This document shows positions 1 through 9,136 of a stretch of 64,000 nucleotides of DNA, piece by piece (the first letter of the stretch is position 1; every line of letters begins with the position of its first letter). The position numbers and the translations under genes were made by a program. This DNA is from JBGAJN01 sp044224905 (GTDB lineage: Bacteria > Verrucomicrobiota > Verrucomicrobiia > Limisphaerales > JBGAJN01). The stretch lies in assembly GCA_044224905.1 (NCBI GenBank), contig JBGAJN010000004.1, forward strand, positions 1 to 64,000, in the 5' to 3' direction. The notes beneath the pieces are model-generated. The model was not told the DNA's origin and made no database searches. It saw only the letters and a list, made by a program, of their open reading frames with translations.

Positions 1-216
1 AACCAGCGGAAGGCTGATCGCCTCCCGCACGAGGCCGGCCTGAAGCTGCTCAGCGTCCCAAGCGCGCCGAAGGAACTGCCGGTCACGGCGCTCATCCGGA
101 ACGCGCACGGCGTGGCGGAGTGGAAGCTGTTCCTGAATGAGTATGCAAACGGGAAAGCGGGCATCAAAGTTCGCTCTCCCATCGATGAAGCTGAAGGGAT
201 GAATTCAAAATTGTAG
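1..216 (+). CDS. C-terminal end of an unidentified protein (partial)
   Basis: Frame 1 is open from the first base to a TAG at 214-216 and encodes 71 residues, ending in the tract around Ala-Glu-Gly-Met-Asn-Ser-Lys-Leu. The composition (Lys, Glu and Leu rich, with a short segment reading LPVTALIRNAHGVAEWKLF) looks like real protein rather than random sequence. I do not recognise a family. The 5' part lies outside the window. The DNA just downstream is degenerate, so this may itself be the end of a decaying gene. Confidence 0.35.
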   Translation, partial: NQRKADRLPHEAGLKLLSVPSAPKELPVTALIRNAHGVAEWKLFLNEYANGKAGIKVRSPIDEAEGMNSKL

Positions 217-280
217 AACAGAACCGTGAACAAATAGCTACGATTTCGAAGACTGCCGGCACGTCTGGAAAACAGATTCA

Positions 281-363
281 CTCGCCAGCCCGCCGCAGAT
301 CGTTATCAATGGTGGCCCCAGCCAGGTGGACACCTTCGATCCAAAGTCGCGGGCGCGGGCGTG
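281..363 (+). pseudogene. Remnant of a DUF1501 gene, N-terminal part
   Basis: In the frame ending at the TGA 361-363 the translation contains IVINGGPSQVDTFDPKS, the hallmark N-terminal motif of the DUF1501 (secreted, Tat-type) family, normally followed by about 350 more residues. Here the frame stops five residues after the motif, and no Tat signal or start can be read upstream (an in-frame stop lies at 227-229). A C-terminal DUF1501 piece in the same orientation lies at 3074-3289. Two intact paralogues occur at 19195-20667 and 34707-36110. I read this as a relic, probably of the same gene as the downstream fragment. Confidence 0.6.
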
Positions 364-764
364 AGGGAAGGCGGCAAGCATCTACGATTCAACAAGCTTC
401 TCGTCTACATTCCCTCGCCACTGCCGCTTGAAAATCCAGCTTCCGGAGCGGTGACCAAGATTATTCCTACGGCGCACCTCACGCATATCGTCACTGTAAG
501 GGAACCAGTTCCATTTACCGGACAGGTATGTTACCTGAAAAACCCTGGCGGCGGCTCAATCCGCAATTTCTCAGTGGCTGCCCCCAATAGTTCATCGATT
601 AACGACGCAGAAAGATTTTATTCCGCTGTTCGACTTAGCTCTAATCCCAAGGTTGGAATTCTCGGTAAAGCTACAATTACCGATCTAGGATGATGCGACC
701 CTGCGCTGAAAATTTGGGCGGCTAACAATTCAGATTGTATGCTCGAAAAAACTACCATACCCGG
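364..764 (+). other. Non-coding or decayed stretch
   Basis: This 400-bp stretch has no gene I can support. An open frame from a GTG at 361 to 693 would give 110 residues without a recognisable domain, signal peptide or ribosome-binding site. It begins inside the DUF1501 remnant in another frame, so it is more likely scrambled sequence from the broken gene. Confidence 0.3.
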
Positions 765-781
765 AACCCAATCGGGTTTTT
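765..781. terminator. Possible bidirectional terminator hairpin
   Basis: The sequence AACCC-AATC-GGGTT followed by TTT forms a small hairpin. It is extended by outer complementary A-rich and T-rich arms (CGAAAAA near 743 and TTTTTCG ending near 784). It lies immediately downstream of the stop of the minus-strand FAD oxidoreductase and could end transcription from either side. The core stem is only five base pairs. Confidence 0.4.
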
Positions 782-787
782 CGCCTA

Positions 788-2863
788 TCAGTTCACGGGC
801 ACAAGTTGCACTGCATCGATCACCACGTAGCCATCGGTGCCGTTGTTACGGATGGTCACAACGACGGGCTGGTCGGGGGTGAAGCGGTGCTTGCCGAGCA
901 GGACGTAGCCGCCTTCGAGTGTCGGCTTCTCCTGCTCGTTCAAGATGGCTCGCGTTTTGCCTTCAGCGCTCTCGATGGTCACGGGGACGTTAGTGGCGCG
1001 GTTGGCGTGAGGGACGTAGGACAGGCGCACTTCGTAGAGGCCGGCTTTGGGCACAGCGAGGCGGTATTCGGCGGAGAGCTTGCCTTTGCCCTTGTTTGCG
1101 TCGTGCGCGTAGCCGCCGTTAACACCGAGGCCGTTCGTTACTACGCGCCATTGGCCGGTCTGCACGGAGTCGCTTTCATCGAGAAACAATCCGGCTTGTT
1201 TCGGATTCTTCGGCGCGGCAGTGACGGCGGGAAGCGCGGTCCATTCCAGCATCAAGCCATCGGCCAGTAGGCGCGTTCGCAGGTCTGTGTAAGGCACCTG
1301 GTGAACCGTTTTGCTTTGCTCGATGGCGAGACTCGCGGCGGTGCCTGCGGCCTGGCCGAGCATCATGTAAACGGGCTCCATGCGCAGCGAACCGATGGCT
1401 GAATGACTGGCCGAAAGACACACCGGCACGAGCAGGTTTCCGCATTGCTCCGGCTTCGGCATCAGCGCCCGATAGCTCACGCTATACGGCGGGAATCCAC
1501 GACCACCTGAATAGCCGCCATCAAGCCTCAGGTAGCCCTGAGCATCCACATAGCGCTGCACGCCGTGGCAATCCATGCGATACGAGCCCAGGGCGACGGG
1601 ATCTTCCACAGGTCGCGTTCCAATCAGCGCGTGCGCGGTCATGACAAACGCGCCGACCATTCGCCGCGCCTCGCGCACGTAGAGTTGGTGCGGCCAGTGG
1701 CCGTTGTCGGTGAACTCGTCGCGCGCCAAACCCCAGCGAGCGGTCGCTTCGCGCACCTTCTCCGGCACACGCGGATCATTCGCCAGCGTCCAGAGCAGCC
1801 CCTCGGTGTAGCGACGATGCGCGGCGATGATCTTCGCCCGCTCCGCGTAATCGGCCTCCGGATAAGCAAAGCTGCGACCAACCCAATCCGTCGAAGTCGT
1901 TCCATGACTGTTGGAGTCGGACTTTCCGCCCGGCATCGACAGCGGGTCCAGTCCCGCCGCATCCACGCCCATTTCAAAGAGTCGGAACATCAGCTCATAC
2001 TCCAGCGGATCGTAACCCTCCGGCTTGGCAAAGGGCACGCGATCCGCCGCCTGCGTGAGGCAGAGTCGGAAGTTGTAGGCCTGCACGCTCGCATCCGCCG
2101 AACCATCATGCGGCAAGGGCCCTAGCTTCAGCCCCGGAAGCAAGCCGCTCGACGCATCGCCGCGCTTCACATACGGATCAATCGGCTGCGGCGACTGCTT
2201 CCCGATGTAAAGATGCGCGCCGCCGCTGCGCTCGCCATACTGCTGCGACGACTCGCGCCCCACTGTGTAATCCACGCCCGACTTCGCCATCAGATCGCCC
2301 TCGTAAGTGGCATCAATGAAGACTCGTGCCGCGAACACCCGGCCCGACTCCATTCTCGCTGACACGATTCGCGTTCCCGCTTTCTCCACACCCTTTTGCA
2401 AATCCAGTCGCTCTCCGAAAACCACCGTGACCTTCGCCTCCGCGAGCATCTGCCGGAAAACCGCCTCCGCCACATGCGGCTCGAATGCATAGAGCCGGTC
2501 TGGCCGCAGATATCGCCGCCCTGTCTTCGTGGCCGCGTATTCCTTCAGCACGGCCGCGTGTTCGGGAGCCTGATACCACTTCAGGATGCGCTGGTAAAAC
2601 TCGGCCGTCGTCCCCGTGATCGTCTCCTCGCGACCCAGATCGGTCGCGCCGAGACCACCGCTCGTCATCCCGCCCAGATGCCGCCCAGGCTCCACCAGCA
2701 CCACCCGCCGCCCCATTCGCGCCGCCTGCACCGCCGCGATCACCCCCGCGCTCGTCCCACCATAGACCGCCATATCCCACGTCGGCTCTACTCCACGACA
2801 AATTCCTGCAACCAATGTCGAGAGCAACATGCAAAGGAGAAGACGATGAAATTGGGCAAGCAT
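788..2863 (-). CDS. Secreted FAD-dependent oxidoreductase with C-terminal carbohydrate-binding-like domain
   Basis: This 691-residue protein starts at an ATG at 2863; a TTG eight codons upstream is a weaker alternative. Residues 1-25 form a signal peptide. An FAD-binding Rossmann motif (VYGGTSAGVIAAVQAARMGRRVVLVEP) follows directly, then the HLGGMTSGGLGATD stretch typical of the FAD_oxidored family (PF12831) found in secreted verrucomicrobial and planctomycete proteins. The last 130 residues form a separate beta-rich module of the kind found beside xanthan lyase or golvesin domains (ending in a DGYVVIDAVQLVPV-type strand). The substrate is unknown; relatives sit in polysaccharide-degradation loci. 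The gene is inverted relative to DUF1501 fragments on both sides and may have been inserted there. Confidence 0.85.
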   Translation of the reverse strand: MLAQFHRLLLCMLLSTLVAGICRGVEPTWDMAVYGGTSAGVIAAVQAARMGRRVVLVEPGRHLGGMTSGGLGATDLGREETITGTTAEFYQRILKWYQAPEHAAVLKEYAATKTGRRYLRPDRLYAFEPHVAEAVFRQMLAEAKVTVVFGERLDLQKGVEKAGTRIVSARMESGRVFAARVFIDATYEGDLMAKSGVDYTVGRESSQQYGERSGGAHLYIGKQSPQPIDPYVKRGDASSGLLPGLKLGPLPHDGSADASVQAYNFRLCLTQAADRVPFAKPEGYDPLEYELMFRLFEMGVDAAGLDPLSMPGGKSDSNSHGTTSTDWVGRSFAYPEADYAERAKIIAAHRRYTEGLLWTLANDPRVPEKVREATARWGLARDEFTDNGHWPHQLYVREARRMVGAFVMTAHALIGTRPVEDPVALGSYRMDCHGVQRYVDAQGYLRLDGGYSGGRGFPPYSVSYRALMPKPEQCGNLLVPVCLSASHSAIGSLRMEPVYMMLGQAAGTAASLAIEQSKTVHQVPYTDLRTRLLADGLMLEWTALPAVTAAPKNPKQAGLFLDESDSVQTGQWRVVTNGLGVNGGYAHDANKGKGKLSAEYRLAVPKAGLYEVRLSYVPHANRATNVPVTIESAEGKTRAILNEQEKPTLEGGYVLLGKHRFTPDQPVVVTIRNNGTDGYVVIDAVQLVPVN

Positions 2864-3073
2864 CAGATTCTCGGTAGGTATCACCAAGCATACGCTGCTT
2901 CAACTCGTTTTGTAGTAACGTCCGGCTCGAGGGAAGGCTACGGAATCTTGAATCGCCCATGTTCAAATCCATTCCTCCGTTACCATCCCCTGCCCTCGCG
3001 GTTCCCGGATTGTGGATGCGCTGTTCGTCTTTTCCAACATCAAACGATCTGCAAGGATCGACCTAAGGTTTGA

Positions 3074-3289
3074 CACTACGGAGGGGAAAAACCTTTATGC
3101 ATCGCCCACGGCGAAACCCACGACTACGGCTACAGCATCACGCGCGGTCCCGTGCACGTGCATGATTTGAATGCCACCATCATGCGCCTCTTCGGTGTGG
3201 ATCACCTGAAACTGACATATCGTTTCCGAGGCCGCGATTATCGGCTCACGGATCTCGCGGGAGAAGTTATCGCAACCATTCTAGCCTGA
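3074..3289 (+). pseudogene. Remnant of a DUF1501 gene, C-terminal part
   Basis: After a TGA at 3071-3073 the frame reads about 71 residues to a TGA at 3287-3289. They match the C-terminal end of DUF1501 proteins: IAHGETHDYGY, then VHVHDLNATIMRLFGVDH, LTYRFRGRDYRLTDLAG and a final ILA. The intact paralogue ending at 36110 has the same order (VHIHDLHASILHALGFDHTKLTFRY...). No start or N-terminal domain is present, so this is a fragment. The matching N-terminal motif is at 281-363, about 2.7 kb upstream. The bases from 3290 to 3526 hold nothing recognisable. Confidence 0.75.
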
Positions 3290-3526
3290 CTTTGAATGTT
3301 CCCGGCGCTGGTGTGGCGGACGGGCATCACTTGAGATACCCTTGATGGCCCCATTTTCCCCGCACGAAAGTACACGCGGATGGAAGCCGCAACGCGCCTA
3401 GTCGAGTTGCTCATTTGCCAAAATACGAACAGCGTCGCCACGTCGCTCGGCGTCAACCTCTCCGTACAGCAACTGACGTTTAACTCACACTTCCGGCTTC
3501 AGTTCGCAGTCCGCGATCGAAGTGCA

Positions 3527-5041
3527 ATGAATAGCCGCATCAAACGCATCCCCGCAAGGGACTCGTCAGACACGCGAGTCAGTCGCCGATCGGCGCTCCA
3601 GTTCGGATTGAACGCCAGTTGTTACGCACTGTTGGGCTCTCACGAGTGGCTCGGCGGCGCACCGGTTGATTCGCCCGCACAATATTTCCCGGACTGCGGT
3701 TTGGAACCGCTCGCGCGGCTAAAATCGCGCGCTTCCAAATCTATCGCGGGGTCGCCGCTGTCGATTGGCTTTGAGACGCTCGACCGCCAAATGTTCGAGC
3801 CCGAGAAAGCCTACGCGCACGTTGCGGAACTCGGCGTGAAGTGGGCACGGTGCCAGACAGGCTGGGCGCGAACGGAGAAGACGCGCGGGCAGTTTGATTT
3901 CAGCTGGCTGGATAAAGTCGTCGATTCGCTGCGTCGCGCGGGAGTTCAGCCATGGTTCAATCTCGGTTATGGCAACCGCCTCTACAGCCCCGACGCGCCG
4001 GACGAGTCCGCGGTTGGCTGGGTGCCGTTGAACAGCCGCGAAGCCACCGAGGGATGGCTGCGTTACGTGGAGATGATTTCCACGCACTTCGCCGACCGCG
4101 TTTCGCACTGGGAAATCTGGAACGAGCCGAACATTTCGAACTTTTGGCATCCCTCCAAACCCGAAGCGGCACGGTATGTCGAATTGGTCCGGCTCACAGC
4201 GCCAATCATCCGCCGCAATATTAAGGGCGCGCAAATCATCGGTGGCGCGCTGGCGGGGATGCCCGCCAGCTACCTCGAGAGCTGCTTGCAGAATGGATTG
4301 GGCGAACTGGTTGATACGATTTCGTTCCACCCTTATCGACCATTGCCTGAAGCGCAATACGACACAGACGTAAAGGCGTTCCGCGACCTGATCGCGCGTC
4401 ACAAACCAGGCCTTTCACTCTGGCAGGGCGAGAACGGATGTCCGTCGCAGCCCGACAGTTCCGGCGCTCTCGGCAAATATGCTTGGGACGAAACTAAGCA
4501 AGCCAAGTGGCTGCTACGTCGCATCCTGTCCGACCTGCGACTCGGCATGGAGCTCACCTCATACTTTCATACCGTCGATCTGCTGAACTACAACTGGGGC
4601 AACGGCAGCACCGGCAAAGCCAATACGAAGGGGCTGTTGCGCGGTGGCGATTATTCACCCAAGCCCGCCTACTTCGCCTACCAATCACTCTGCGCATTGT
4701 TCGATTCCGATACGGTCCGGGTCGAATCGCCGAACGACAACATCGAAAGCACCCCAACCGTCACTGCGAACTTCACCCGGCGTGGGCAACCGCTCCACGT
4801 ATTTTGGAAACCGGCGGACTTGAACGCGCCATTTTCGCCCGAGCGCATGCAACTTCCAGTCCGCTTCCCGAAATCGCAACCAGCAGTGGCTCCAGTGCTG
4901 ATCGATCCGCTTTCAGGGCAAATCTACAATCTGCGCCACATGGAAGGTCGAAACGGTGTCAGCGTGGCGAGCCCGCTGCCGCTGCTCGACTATCCTCTTA
5001 TTGTGACCACGCGAGCAGCGGCCGGAATGAACCAAAGTTGA
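3527..5041 (+). CDS. Secreted glycoside hydrolase, GH39/GH5-like clan A
   Basis: The 504-residue product starts at ATG 3527, just before a Tat-like signal (VSRRSALQFGL, residues 19-28); an upstream open extension carries no recognisable sequence. A TIM-barrel glycosidase follows. HWEIWNEPNISNFW places the probable acid/base Glu at residue 200, and LWQGENGCPS places a probable nucleophile Glu near 302, the two-Glu arrangement of clan GH-A. The HPYRP stretch at 268-272 also fits. It is followed after 9 bp by a heparinase-like lyase, so the two probably form one transcript. The exact GH family and substrate cannot be settled by eye. Confidence 0.8.
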   Translation: MNSRIKRIPARDSSDTRVSRRSALQFGLNASCYALLGSHEWLGGAPVDSPAQYFPDCGLEPLARLKSRASKSIAGSPLSIGFETLDRQMFEPEKAYAHVAELGVKWARCQTGWARTEKTRGQFDFSWLDKVVDSLRRAGVQPWFNLGYGNRLYSPDAPDESAVGWVPLNSREATEGWLRYVEMISTHFADRVSHWEIWNEPNISNFWHPSKPEAARYVELVRLTAPIIRRNIKGAQIIGGALAGMPASYLESCLQNGLGELVDTISFHPYRPLPEAQYDTDVKAFRDLIARHKPGLSLWQGENGCPSQPDSSGALGKYAWDETKQAKWLLRRILSDLRLGMELTSYFHTVDLLNYNWGNGSTGKANTKGLLRGGDYSPKPAYFAYQSLCALFDSDTVRVESPNDNIESTPTVTANFTRRGQPLHVFWKPADLNAPFSPERMQLPVRFPKSQPAVAPVLIDPLSGQIYNLRHMEGRNGVSVASPLPLLDYPLIVTTRAAAGMNQS

Positions 5042-5050
5042 AGCCCCGGT

Positions 5051-7441
5051 ATGAAAACAATTCCCACCATTACGTGCCATCTAATCGCCACTCTCGTTTT
5101 CTTTGGAGTCATTACTTCGAACGCCGCGGCACCACGCGTCACGAACCGAACTCCGCTGCCGAACGAAGTCGGTTATCGCCCCGCCGACGGAGAAGTCGTG
5201 CGGCTGAATCCACCGTCCTTGATCTGGCTGCACGAGCGCGACGCGGTGACTTACTCGATCCAGTGGGCACGTACGCCAGATTTCCGTGACGGGGACACCG
5301 TCGAACGGATTCCGTGGAACACTTACACCCATCACGTCCCGTTCGCACCCGGCGATTGGTTTTGGCGCTACCGGTTTACAACGAAGGGCGGACAGAAATC
5401 CAATTGGAGTGCGCCCCGTCGGGTCACGGTTCCCGCGCAAGCCGTAGAGTTCCCGATGCCCACACGTGCGCAGCAGCGCGAGCGCGTCCCTGCCGGCCAT
5501 CCGCGATTGTTCATGAGGCCGGAGGATTTGCCACGATTGCGTGAATTGGCCAAGGGCCGCGAGAAAGAGCTCTTCGCCAAACTCCGTACCGAAGCCGAGC
5601 GATTGCTTAAATTGAAGCCCACGCCGGAACCAACACACCTGGGCTCCGCACGCGATAAGGAAAACCTAGACGCCGTGAAGTATTGGTGGCCCAACCGCGA
5701 GCAGACCGAGAAGGCGTGCAAGGAAGCGGAGACGCTCGCCTTTGTTTACCTCATCACTGGCGAGAAGAAATTTGGCGACGCCGCGCGCAAGTGGGTTTTG
5801 CATCTTGCCTCATGGGATCCGGACGGCCCGACAAATTTCAAACTCAATTGCGAAGCGGGCAAGGTAATGCTCTACCGTCCGGCGCGGGCCTATGACTGGG
5901 CGTGGGACACATTTACCCCCGCCGAACGTGAGAAGATTCAGCGAGTGATGTCGCGCCGCATTCAAGATGCGTGGGAGAGCGGCGAAGTTGCGCGCGGCAC
6001 CGGTCATCTGACTGCGCCCTACAACAGCCACGGCAATCGCGTGTGGCACAAGCTCTGCGAGGCCGGAATCGCGTTCCTTGGTGAGATTCCCGATGCGGAG
6101 ACGTGGCTCGACTACGCGGTAAACAAATTCTATTCGTGCTACCCGGTCTGGGCCGACGACGACGGCGGCTGGCACGAAGGTGTGAGCTATTGGTCGGGCT
6201 ACATGAGCAAAGCCGTCTGGTGGCTGGAGGTGGCGCAATCAGCACTCAAGATTGACGGCTTCAAAAAACCCTTCTTCGCACAGGTCGGCGATTACCCGCT
6301 CTACATCGCGCCGCCTGGTTCGCCGAACTCCGGGTTCGGAGATCTTTCGTATCGTCCGCCATCCAGCGCAATCGGCAACTTTATGGAGTATCATTTGCGC
6401 GCTGGTGGGAATCGGCCGGAAAGCATACACGCCAGTTACTGGCGTTGGTGGACGGAGGCGTGGGGAATGCGCGGCGCCGAGGGCATTCTTGGATTTCTCT
6501 ATCACGCCAACCTGCCGCCAATGCCGGCTGCGAAAACGCCCGGCGATCTGCCGCAATCAAAAGTCTTCCGCGGCATTGGCGTCGCAAGTTTGCACACGAC
6601 GCTGCTCGACAGCGCGAACGACGTTCACTTTCTTTTCAAGTCCAGTCCGTTTGGCTCACAAAGCCACGGGCACAATCCGCAGAACACCTTTCAACTGAAT
6701 GCCTACGGCGAAGCGCTGTTACCTGCGTGCGTCTATCGGGATCTGCACGGAAGCAAGTTTCACAACGAGTGGGTTCACAGCACCTTCGCACAGAATGGCG
6801 TACTTGTGAATCGTCAGGGACAAATCAAGCACAGCGCAACGTCAGTCGGGAAGATTGCGAACTTTCGCTTCACGCAGGCGTGCGACTACGTGGTCGGCGA
6901 TGCCGCGCCCGCCTACGGCAAGCTCGTCACGCGCGCCTTGCGGCACGTGGCGTTCGTGAAGCCCGACTTGATTGTTATGTGCGACGATCTCGCGACACCA
7001 GAGCCGTCGACCTTCCAGTTTATGCTACACGCTCTCCGGCCGTTCACGTTAAACGAAAAGCAGGCGCGCCTGACAGTTGAACAACCGAAGGCCGGAGTTA
7101 CCGCACAATACTTGTCGCCGATGCCGCTGGCCTTCCGCCAATGGGACGGCTTCACGCCACAGCCGCGACAGGAATTTCCGAACCAATGGCACGTTGAAGC
7201 CGGCACGCAAGATATGCGAGGCGAACTCCAGATGCTCACCGTACTCGCTCCGTTCCGCACGGGCAAACGGGTCGAGTGGACAGCGGAACGCGTGGAGAGC
7301 GCAACCGCCGTCGGCGTGCGTATCAAACGCGGTGGCGAAACCACGACCGTTGCTTTCCGCAAATTTGGAACAGCTGACGAAGCATCAGTCGACGGGCTCA
7401 AGTTCAACGACGCTTTCGCAGTTCGAAGGAAGGAAAAATAG
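5051..7441 (+). CDS. Secreted heparinase II/III-like polysaccharide lyase (DUF4962-type N-terminus)
   Basis: This 796-residue protein starts with a signal peptide (residues 1-26, ending SNAAA). A fibronectin-like beta region follows (about 30-130, with IQWARTPDF). Next is an alpha/alpha toroid of the DUF4962/heparinase kind (about 150-480, with GHLTAPYNSHGNRVW and WADDDGGWHEGVSYW). The C-terminal beta-sandwich of heparinase II/III proteins contains SHGHNPQNTFQLNAYGE near residues 535-550. The family cleaves uronate-containing polysaccharides such as heparin, alginate or ulvan by beta-elimination; the substrate here is unknown. It lies 9 bp after the glycosidase gene, consistent with co-transcription and a joint role in glycan breakdown. 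Confidence 0.82.
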   Translation: MKTIPTITCHLIATLVFFGVITSNAAAPRVTNRTPLPNEVGYRPADGEVVRLNPPSLIWLHERDAVTYSIQWARTPDFRDGDTVERIPWNTYTHHVPFAPGDWFWRYRFTTKGGQKSNWSAPRRVTVPAQAVEFPMPTRAQQRERVPAGHPRLFMRPEDLPRLRELAKGREKELFAKLRTEAERLLKLKPTPEPTHLGSARDKENLDAVKYWWPNREQTEKACKEAETLAFVYLITGEKKFGDAARKWVLHLASWDPDGPTNFKLNCEAGKVMLYRPARAYDWAWDTFTPAEREKIQRVMSRRIQDAWESGEVARGTGHLTAPYNSHGNRVWHKLCEAGIAFLGEIPDAETWLDYAVNKFYSCYPVWADDDGGWHEGVSYWSGYMSKAVWWLEVAQSALKIDGFKKPFFAQVGDYPLYIAPPGSPNSGFGDLSYRPPSSAIGNFMEYHLRAGGNRPESIHASYWRWWTEAWGMRGAEGILGFLYHANLPPMPAAKTPGDLPQSKVFRGIGVASLHTTLLDSANDVHFLFKSSPFGSQSHGHNPQNTFQLNAYGEALLPACVYRDLHGSKFHNEWVHSTFAQNGVLVNRQGQIKHSATSVGKIANFRFTQACDYVVGDAAPAYGKLVTRALRHVAFVKPDLIVMCDDLATPEPSTFQFMLHALRPFTLNEKQARLTVEQPKAGVTAQYLSPMPLAFRQWDGFTPQPRQEFPNQWHVEAGTQDMRGELQMLTVLAPFRTGKRVEWTAERVESATAVGVRIKRGGETTTVAFRKFGTADEASVDGLKFNDAFAVRRKEK

Positions 7442-7738
7442 CTCTGGTATCTGACCGGGAACGTTTGCTCGTCGGGACCGCATCGCTGTCGCGGCGCAAG
7501 TTCAGCGGTGCTCCTTAAGCGGTGCCGGGTGTTCTCCCACGCACCCTCATGAAATCGATTCGTATGCCGCCAAGCTCAACGAATTTTAACACCTTCTCCG
7601 AGCGTCTAGTCCGCCGCACCAGTTACTCCTAGTTTAATCGCTCGACCCGATTCGGTGAGGGATAAGAACGGCTGAGCACGGAACAACTGTTAAAGACTGC
7701 GTTCGAAATCTCGACTTGGCCGACGTGGCACAAGGCTT
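7442..7738. other. Intergenic stretch between convergent genes, nothing recognised
   Basis: Some 300 bp lie between the end of the lyase gene and the end of the minus-strand histidine kinase. I found no gene, no clear terminator hairpin with a T-tract, and no repeat. Confidence 0.4.
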
Positions 7739-9136
7739 TCAATTCGCGAAGGGCTTGACCGGAAAGGTCAGGGTAAAGGTACTCCCTTTGCCTACAACAC
7801 TTGTCACGTCCAACTTCGATTCGTGAGCATCAGCGATCGCTTTGCAAATGGCGAGACCCAGACCGGCGCCACCGGTGCGACGGTTGCGGGAGTCATCCGT
7901 GCGGTAGAAACGATCAAAGATTCGCGCCAAATGCTCGGCGGCGATGCCGCAACCCGTGTCGGTGACGGAGAGAATCGCTTCGCCTAATTCAGTCTTTGCG
8001 CGCACGGTCACACGACCGCCGGCAGGCGTGTGGTCGAGCGCGTTGGTGAGCAGGTTTAGTATGACTTGTGCAATGCGGTTTGAATCCGCGCGGCAACGCG
8101 CGGGGACGAGTTCGGTCTGGAGTGTTATGCGACGTTCTTCGGCGAGCGGCTGAAGCAACGCGGCGGTTTCGCGGGCGAGCTCGGCAAGATCACAATCTTC
8201 CACTTTTAACTTCAGTGCGCCGGCGTCGTGGGTGGCGAGTTCGAGCAGCGACTCCGTGAGCTGTTGCAGACGGCGCGCAGCTTTCACGCAAGCATCCAAG
8301 GTCTGCTGATACGTCGCGGCATCGCGCTCCCGCGTGAGCGCGCGCTGGGCTTGCGCGAGAATGATGGCGACGGGCGTGCGTAGTTCGTGGGCGGCGTCGG
8401 CGGTGAATCGTGACTGGCGCGCAAAGGACTCTTCGAGTTGCGCGAACGTTTCGTTGAGCGTAGTGGAAAGGCGTCCGAGCTCGCTGCTCTTCTCTTGAAC
8501 CGGAATGCGTTCACTCAATTCTCCTTGGGCGATCCGTCGTGCCGTGGTGGTGATTACCCCGATGGGCCGGATCGCTCGCGTGGCAATCCACCAACCCACG
8601 GCGAGCGCGACCATCAGAACGGCACTCGAAATCGCGGCGAGCCAGCGCGCGTAGTGCCTCAGTTCCGCGATCTCCGGTTCGGTCGAGCGACCAACGAGTA
8701 GGCATTCTCCCGGTGGCGTGAACATGAAAGTCTCCCGCAGCAATCCGCGCGTTCTTTCATCCTGCAACAACCCTTCGGGAATCGGTCGCTCGGGCCGTTC
8801 GATACCGGCGGGGGTGTTGGTGGAACTCGTCCATACCACTCCGTTGCGCCGCCAGATAACATAGTAAAATTCCTTTCCATCGGTAGGCTCGAACATGGCG
8901 ACGCGCGCTGGTGGCAGTCGAAATTCACGTTGGGCGCCTGGCGACGGCGGTGGGCCGCTGGCAACGAGCGAATCTCGGATCGCTCGCACGCGCAGTTGCA
9001 ACTCGGCGTCCACGTGGCGCATTTGGTTCGACGCCTGGTACCGGTACGCTGCCAGGGAAAATCCCGTAAGCACCGCCGCGAGCAGGAAGCCGTGCCACAG
9101 CTGAATCCGAAAACGCAATGATTCGCGCAGGCTCAT
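7739..9136 (-). CDS. Membrane sensor histidine kinase
   Basis: The 465-residue protein has two membrane segments (about 14-31 and 166-186) bordering a 130-residue periplasmic sensor region with no obvious family. A HAMP domain follows (about 187-238), then a HisKA dimerisation domain with HELRTP, where the phosphorylated His is residue 250. The HATPase_c domain contains NLLTNALDH (N box), DTGCGI (G1), IFDRFYR (F box) and GGAGLGLAI (G2). Its start codon overlaps the stop of the upstream response regulator by 4 bp (ATGA), so the two are translationally coupled. The pair is divergent from the sulfatase cluster starting at 10023, which makes control of that cluster plausible but unproven. Confidence 0.93.
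   Translation of the reverse strand: MSLRESLRFRIQLWHGFLLAAVLTGFSLAAYRYQASNQMRHVDAELQLRVRAIRDSLVASGPPPSPGAQREFRLPPARVAMFEPTDGKEFYYVIWRRNGVVWTSSTNTPAGIERPERPIPEGLLQDERTRGLLRETFMFTPPGECLLVGRSTEPEIAELRHYARWLAAISSAVLMVALAVGWWIATRAIRPIGVITTTARRIAQGELSERIPVQEKSSELGRLSTTLNETFAQLEESFARQSRFTADAAHELRTPVAIILAQAQRALTRERDAATYQQTLDACVKAARRLQQLTESLLELATHDAGALKLKVEDCDLAELARETAALLQPLAEERRITLQTELVPARCRADSNRIAQVILNLLTNALDHTPAGGRVTVRAKTELGEAILSVTDTGCGIAAEHLARIFDRFYRTDDSRNRRTGGAGLGLAICKAIADAHESKLDVTSVVGKGSTFTLTFPVKPFAN

Noticed and set aside
2920..2990. GTTCAAATCC resembling a tRNA T-loop near 2969.
   Set aside because: No acceptor, D or anticodon stem could be folded around it; no tRNA is supported.
6044..6059. 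TGGCACAAGCTCTGCG resembling a sigma-54 promoter.
   Set aside because: It lies inside the heparinase-like coding region, the -12 part is CTGC preceded by C rather than TTGC, and no gene start follows.
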